Shown here in pieces: positions 22,457-24,346 of a DNA stretch of 24,346 bases (position 1 is its first letter; every line of letters starts with the position of its first letter). The notes under the pieces were generated by a model. It saw nothing but the letters and a program-made list of their open reading frames with translations. It was not told the DNA's origin and ran no database searches. Where the stretch lies: contig JAPLON010000084.1 in assembly GCA_026400695.1 (NCBI GenBank), positions 1-24,346 on the forward strand, in the 5' to 3' direction. A program made the translations under genes and the position numbers. The DNA is from Pseudomonadota bacterium. GTDB taxonomy: Bacteria > Pseudomonadota > Alphaproteobacteria > Paracaedibacterales > CAITNM01.

Positions 22457-24142
22457 TTGCTTAACCTAACCTTATTAATGGATGCACTTTTTGCCGTAAT
22501 GGCGTGCATACTACTTAAAAATATTTTTTCACAAAAAAAGTTAACCTTAATAATTCCATTTATTATATGCATAATGGCAGTCGCCACCCTGTTGTTATTC
22601 TATATTAGTAATACAACCGAAATTGCCAATGTATGGCTAAACTCACACAGCAGTACCCCCTTAATTTATAAAATATGCGGAGTTTGGGGAAATCATGAAG
22701 GGTCAATGCTGCTATTTTTTACCTGTTTAACAGCTTGGTCTGCCCTATTGCTCCGTGAAAATAATGCAATCTGCTTAGCTTCATTTGTTTTATTATCACT
22801 TGGTTGCTATCTTTATTTTCAGGCAAATCCATTTGTTGTTTTAGCAATCAAAGCAACTTCTGGACAAGATCTTAACCCCGCATTACAAAACTTATACCTC
22901 TCTATTCACCCACCGATTTTATACCTTGGACAAAGCTTATGCTTGGTTTTATGGGTATGGGCTTGCTTTTCCCCTGAACATCCTACAATACAGTTATATA
23001 CTAGAGTATGCCTTGGCTTGATAACTACCGGACTAATTCTTGGAGCACGCTGGGCCTACGGTGAGCTAGGCTGGGGAGGCTTTTGGTTTTGGGACCCAGT
23101 AGAAACCGTCTCTCTATTTCCATGGCTAGCCATTATGGCAGCGGTACACTCGGAAAAATCAAATAGAAAATGCCTTTTACTGAGCTTTCCAATGGTAATG
23201 CTAGGCCTTTCCCTAGTGCGCAGTGGAATATTAGTATCAGTACACAGTTTTGGGTTTGATTTACAAAATGGAATTTGGCTAGGGTTATGTGCAATCCTAT
23301 TTTGCATTGCTACAGTTATAATACTTTTCAAAAGCACAACAGCCAAAATAACATTAGTTTCGACTGGATTTATTAGCTGTTTAGCTTTGCTAGTAGCACT
23401 TATTTTCATTCCAATAATTTTGAATTACTGTCTAGGTATAAATGCGGTGATCGATGAAAAATTTTTCCATGACTTTATCAATCCGCTTACTTTATTTTTA
23501 CTTATTTTTTGCGGGTTCGCCCCACATATGAAGTTTAGGCAATATGAATGGAGCATAGCCTGCTCCATACTATCTACCATACTTTGGGTTTGGAAATTCC
23601 AGCCTTACTTTAATTACTTCGCAGCCTTTGCTGCAGTAATAAGTTTTTGGCTTATTTTTAGTGCGCTAAAGTACTGCAAACAGCTATTTAGCAAAGGCTT
23701 TGTAGCAGCTCACCTTGGGGTTGGACTATGTATACTAGGCGCCAGCCACGGAGAAATCTTTACCGAAAAACTTGAATTAAAAATCAGTGAATTGCCTGTA
23801 AAGTTAGGTAGTTACGTTATCAACTACAAATCACACTTAGTTATAGACAATCAACAAATCCACAAAGAAATTTTAAATTTTTCAGTAAACTCTACCGAAA
23901 TTTCCCCTGAAATATTATATTTTTACACCAATAAAGTTATAAAAAACCAATCAGCATGGGTTAGAATTAACCTTGACCACGTGCATTCAACAATATTTAC
24001 CGACAGTAATAACACTTGGGTAACTGAATTAATGCTTAAGCCAATGATAACATTATTTTGGTTAGGTTTATTATTTGTTTTGTTTGGCATTTTTATAAGT
24101 ATATTGCAAAATTTCAAAAAAACTTCCAGGGCCTACGCATGA
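22457..24142 (+). CDS. ccmF: Cytochrome c-type biogenesis protein CcmF (haem lyase)
   Basis: CcmF attaches haem covalently to apocytochrome c in the System I maturation pathway at the periplasmic face, together with CcmH, taking holo-CcmE as haem donor. It is a many-helix membrane protein with the tryptophan-rich WWD motif WGGFWFWDPVE (206-216). The four conserved histidines are present: His151 (IHPPILYLG), His231, His263 (SGILVSVHSF) and His419 (AAHLGVG). At 561 residues it is shorter than the 650 or so of E. coli; the periplasmic C-terminal part is reduced. The start is uncertain: TTG at 22457 keeps the whole first helix, while ATG at 22478 would shorten it by seven residues. Other ccm genes are not in the window. 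Confidence 0.92.
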   Translation: MLNLTLLMDALFAVMACILLKNIFSQKKLTLIIPFIICIMAVATLLLFYISNTTEIANVWLNSHSSTPLIYKICGVWGNHEGSMLLFFTCLTAWSALLLRENNAICLASFVLLSLGCYLYFQANPFVVLAIKATSGQDLNPALQNLYLSIHPPILYLGQSLCLVLWVWACFSPEHPTIQLYTRVCLGLITTGLILGARWAYGELGWGGFWFWDPVETVSLFPWLAIMAAVHSEKSNRKCLLLSFPMVMLGLSLVRSGILVSVHSFGFDLQNGIWLGLCAILFCIATVIILFKSTTAKITLVSTGFISCLALLVALIFIPIILNYCLGINAVIDEKFFHDFINPLTLFLLIFCGFAPHMKFRQYEWSIACSILSTILWVWKFQPYFNYFAAFAAVISFWLIFSALKYCKQLFSKGFVAAHLGVGLCILGASHGEIFTEKLELKISELPVKLGSYVINYKSHLVIDNQQIHKEILNFSVNSTEISPEILYFYTNKVIKNQSAWVRINLDHVHSTIFTDSNNTWVTELMLKPMITLFWLGLLFVLFGIFISILQNFKKTSRAYA

Positions 24143-24175
24143 AAATAAAGTAAGGGACATAAGTTAAGATTTTAG

Positions 24176-24196
24176 ATAAGTTTTGTTTAAACTTAT
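24176..24196 (+). terminator. AT-rich hairpin downstream of ccmF
   Basis: ATAAGTTT (24176-24183) and AAACTTAT (24189-24196) form a perfect 8-bp stem with a TGTTT loop, 34 bases after the ccmF stop. It has no T run, so termination is weakly supported. Confidence 0.3.
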
Positions 24197-24207
24197 TAAA
24201 ATATGTA

Positions 24208-24346
24208 GGGGCTGTACCAGATAACTAAAAAAGAACAGCCTTAATCCATTGCTTTAACTGGCTTAATTGAGCTTTTGGATTAGGGTTATTAAATCGCCAC
24301 TCAGATTCCTTTAGAAATAGAGGAAAATTTTCTTTTGGTACACCAT
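24208..24346. mobile_element. End of an insertion sequence (IS1595/ISXO2-like), cut by the window edge
   Basis: GGGGCTGTACCAGATAAC at 24208 looks like a terminal inverted repeat, placed just outside the stop codon of a transposase-like frame on the minus strand. The other end and any target duplication lie beyond the window, so the boundary is provisional. Confidence 0.45.
24225..24346 (-). CDS. Transposase C-terminus, IS1595/ISXO2-like (partial)
   Basis: On the minus strand a frame is open from the window edge to TAG at 24227-24225, giving 39 residues. It contains VPKENFPLFLKESEWRFNN, then PKAQLSQLKQWIK and AVLF. The LKESEWRFN stretch near the C-terminus is typical of IS1595/ISXO2-type DDE transposases, where it follows the last catalytic segment. 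The catalytic residues are outside the window, so activity cannot be judged. It is convergent with ccmF. Confidence 0.55.
   Translation of the reverse strand, partial: GVPKENFPLFLKESEWRFNNPNPKAQLSQLKQWIKAVLF

Noticed and set aside
1..24346. tRNA or rRNA genes
   Set aside because: No cloverleaf with a conserved T-loop, and no rRNA-like stretch, was noticed on either strand by eye; a dedicated scan could not be run.

Overview
The window is AT-rich bacterial DNA. Its housekeeping genes (SPFH/NfeD pair, comM, RluA-type pseudouridine synthase, tadA, beta-carbonic anhydrase, SPOR protein, RMND1/DUF155 protein, ccmF) and its large load of secreted, eukaryote-oriented proteins suggest a host-associated alphaproteobacterium of the Rickettsiales/Holosporales kind. 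That placement is an inference from gene content and style; no rRNA is present to confirm it.

Layout. 1-2438 (+): end of an amino-acid ABC permease, its ATPase, then a stomatin-like SPFH protein with its NfeD partner. 2528-6300 (-): secreted-protein genes in two units. 6499-8655 (+): an unrecognised membrane protein and comM. 8656-12740 (-): two large secreted proteins with nearly identical N-termini, one of them a probable TcdA/TcdB-like glycosyltransferase. 12769-14948: pseudouridine synthase (-), then tadA and carbonic anhydrase (+), with a 370-base gap holding DnaA-box-like sites. 15115-19707 (-): one giant secreted protein joining a kinase-like domain, a Nudix-like domain and a helical-repeat solenoid, flanked by 125-base direct repeats. 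20223-24142 (+): SPOR protein, DUF155 protein and CcmF. 24208-end: edge of an insertion sequence.

The most interesting signal is a module of about 235 bases present three times (3416-3650, 6073-6300, 12493-12740), each time upstream of and in the same direction as a minus-strand unit of secreted proteins. Each copy has a sigma70-type promoter (TTGCAA, exactly 17 bases, TATATA/TATACA), then an ATG/GTG six bases after the -10 (a possible leaderless start), then a short reading frame ending in the conserved peptide SFQHIDLDAW. The diverged third copy differs from the first mostly by synonymous or conservative changes in the last 19 codons, and by in-frame length change, which suggests the small protein is or was translated. 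Palindromic repeats and 365-420 bases of leader then precede the secreted protein. This reads as a reusable promoter/leader/small-protein cassette driving a diversifying set of candidate effectors: a YVTN-propeller fragment, a CE-clan cysteine-enzyme-like protein broken by one in-frame stop, a TcdB-like glycosyltransferase and others. Several of them share the same signal peptide and serine-rich linker.
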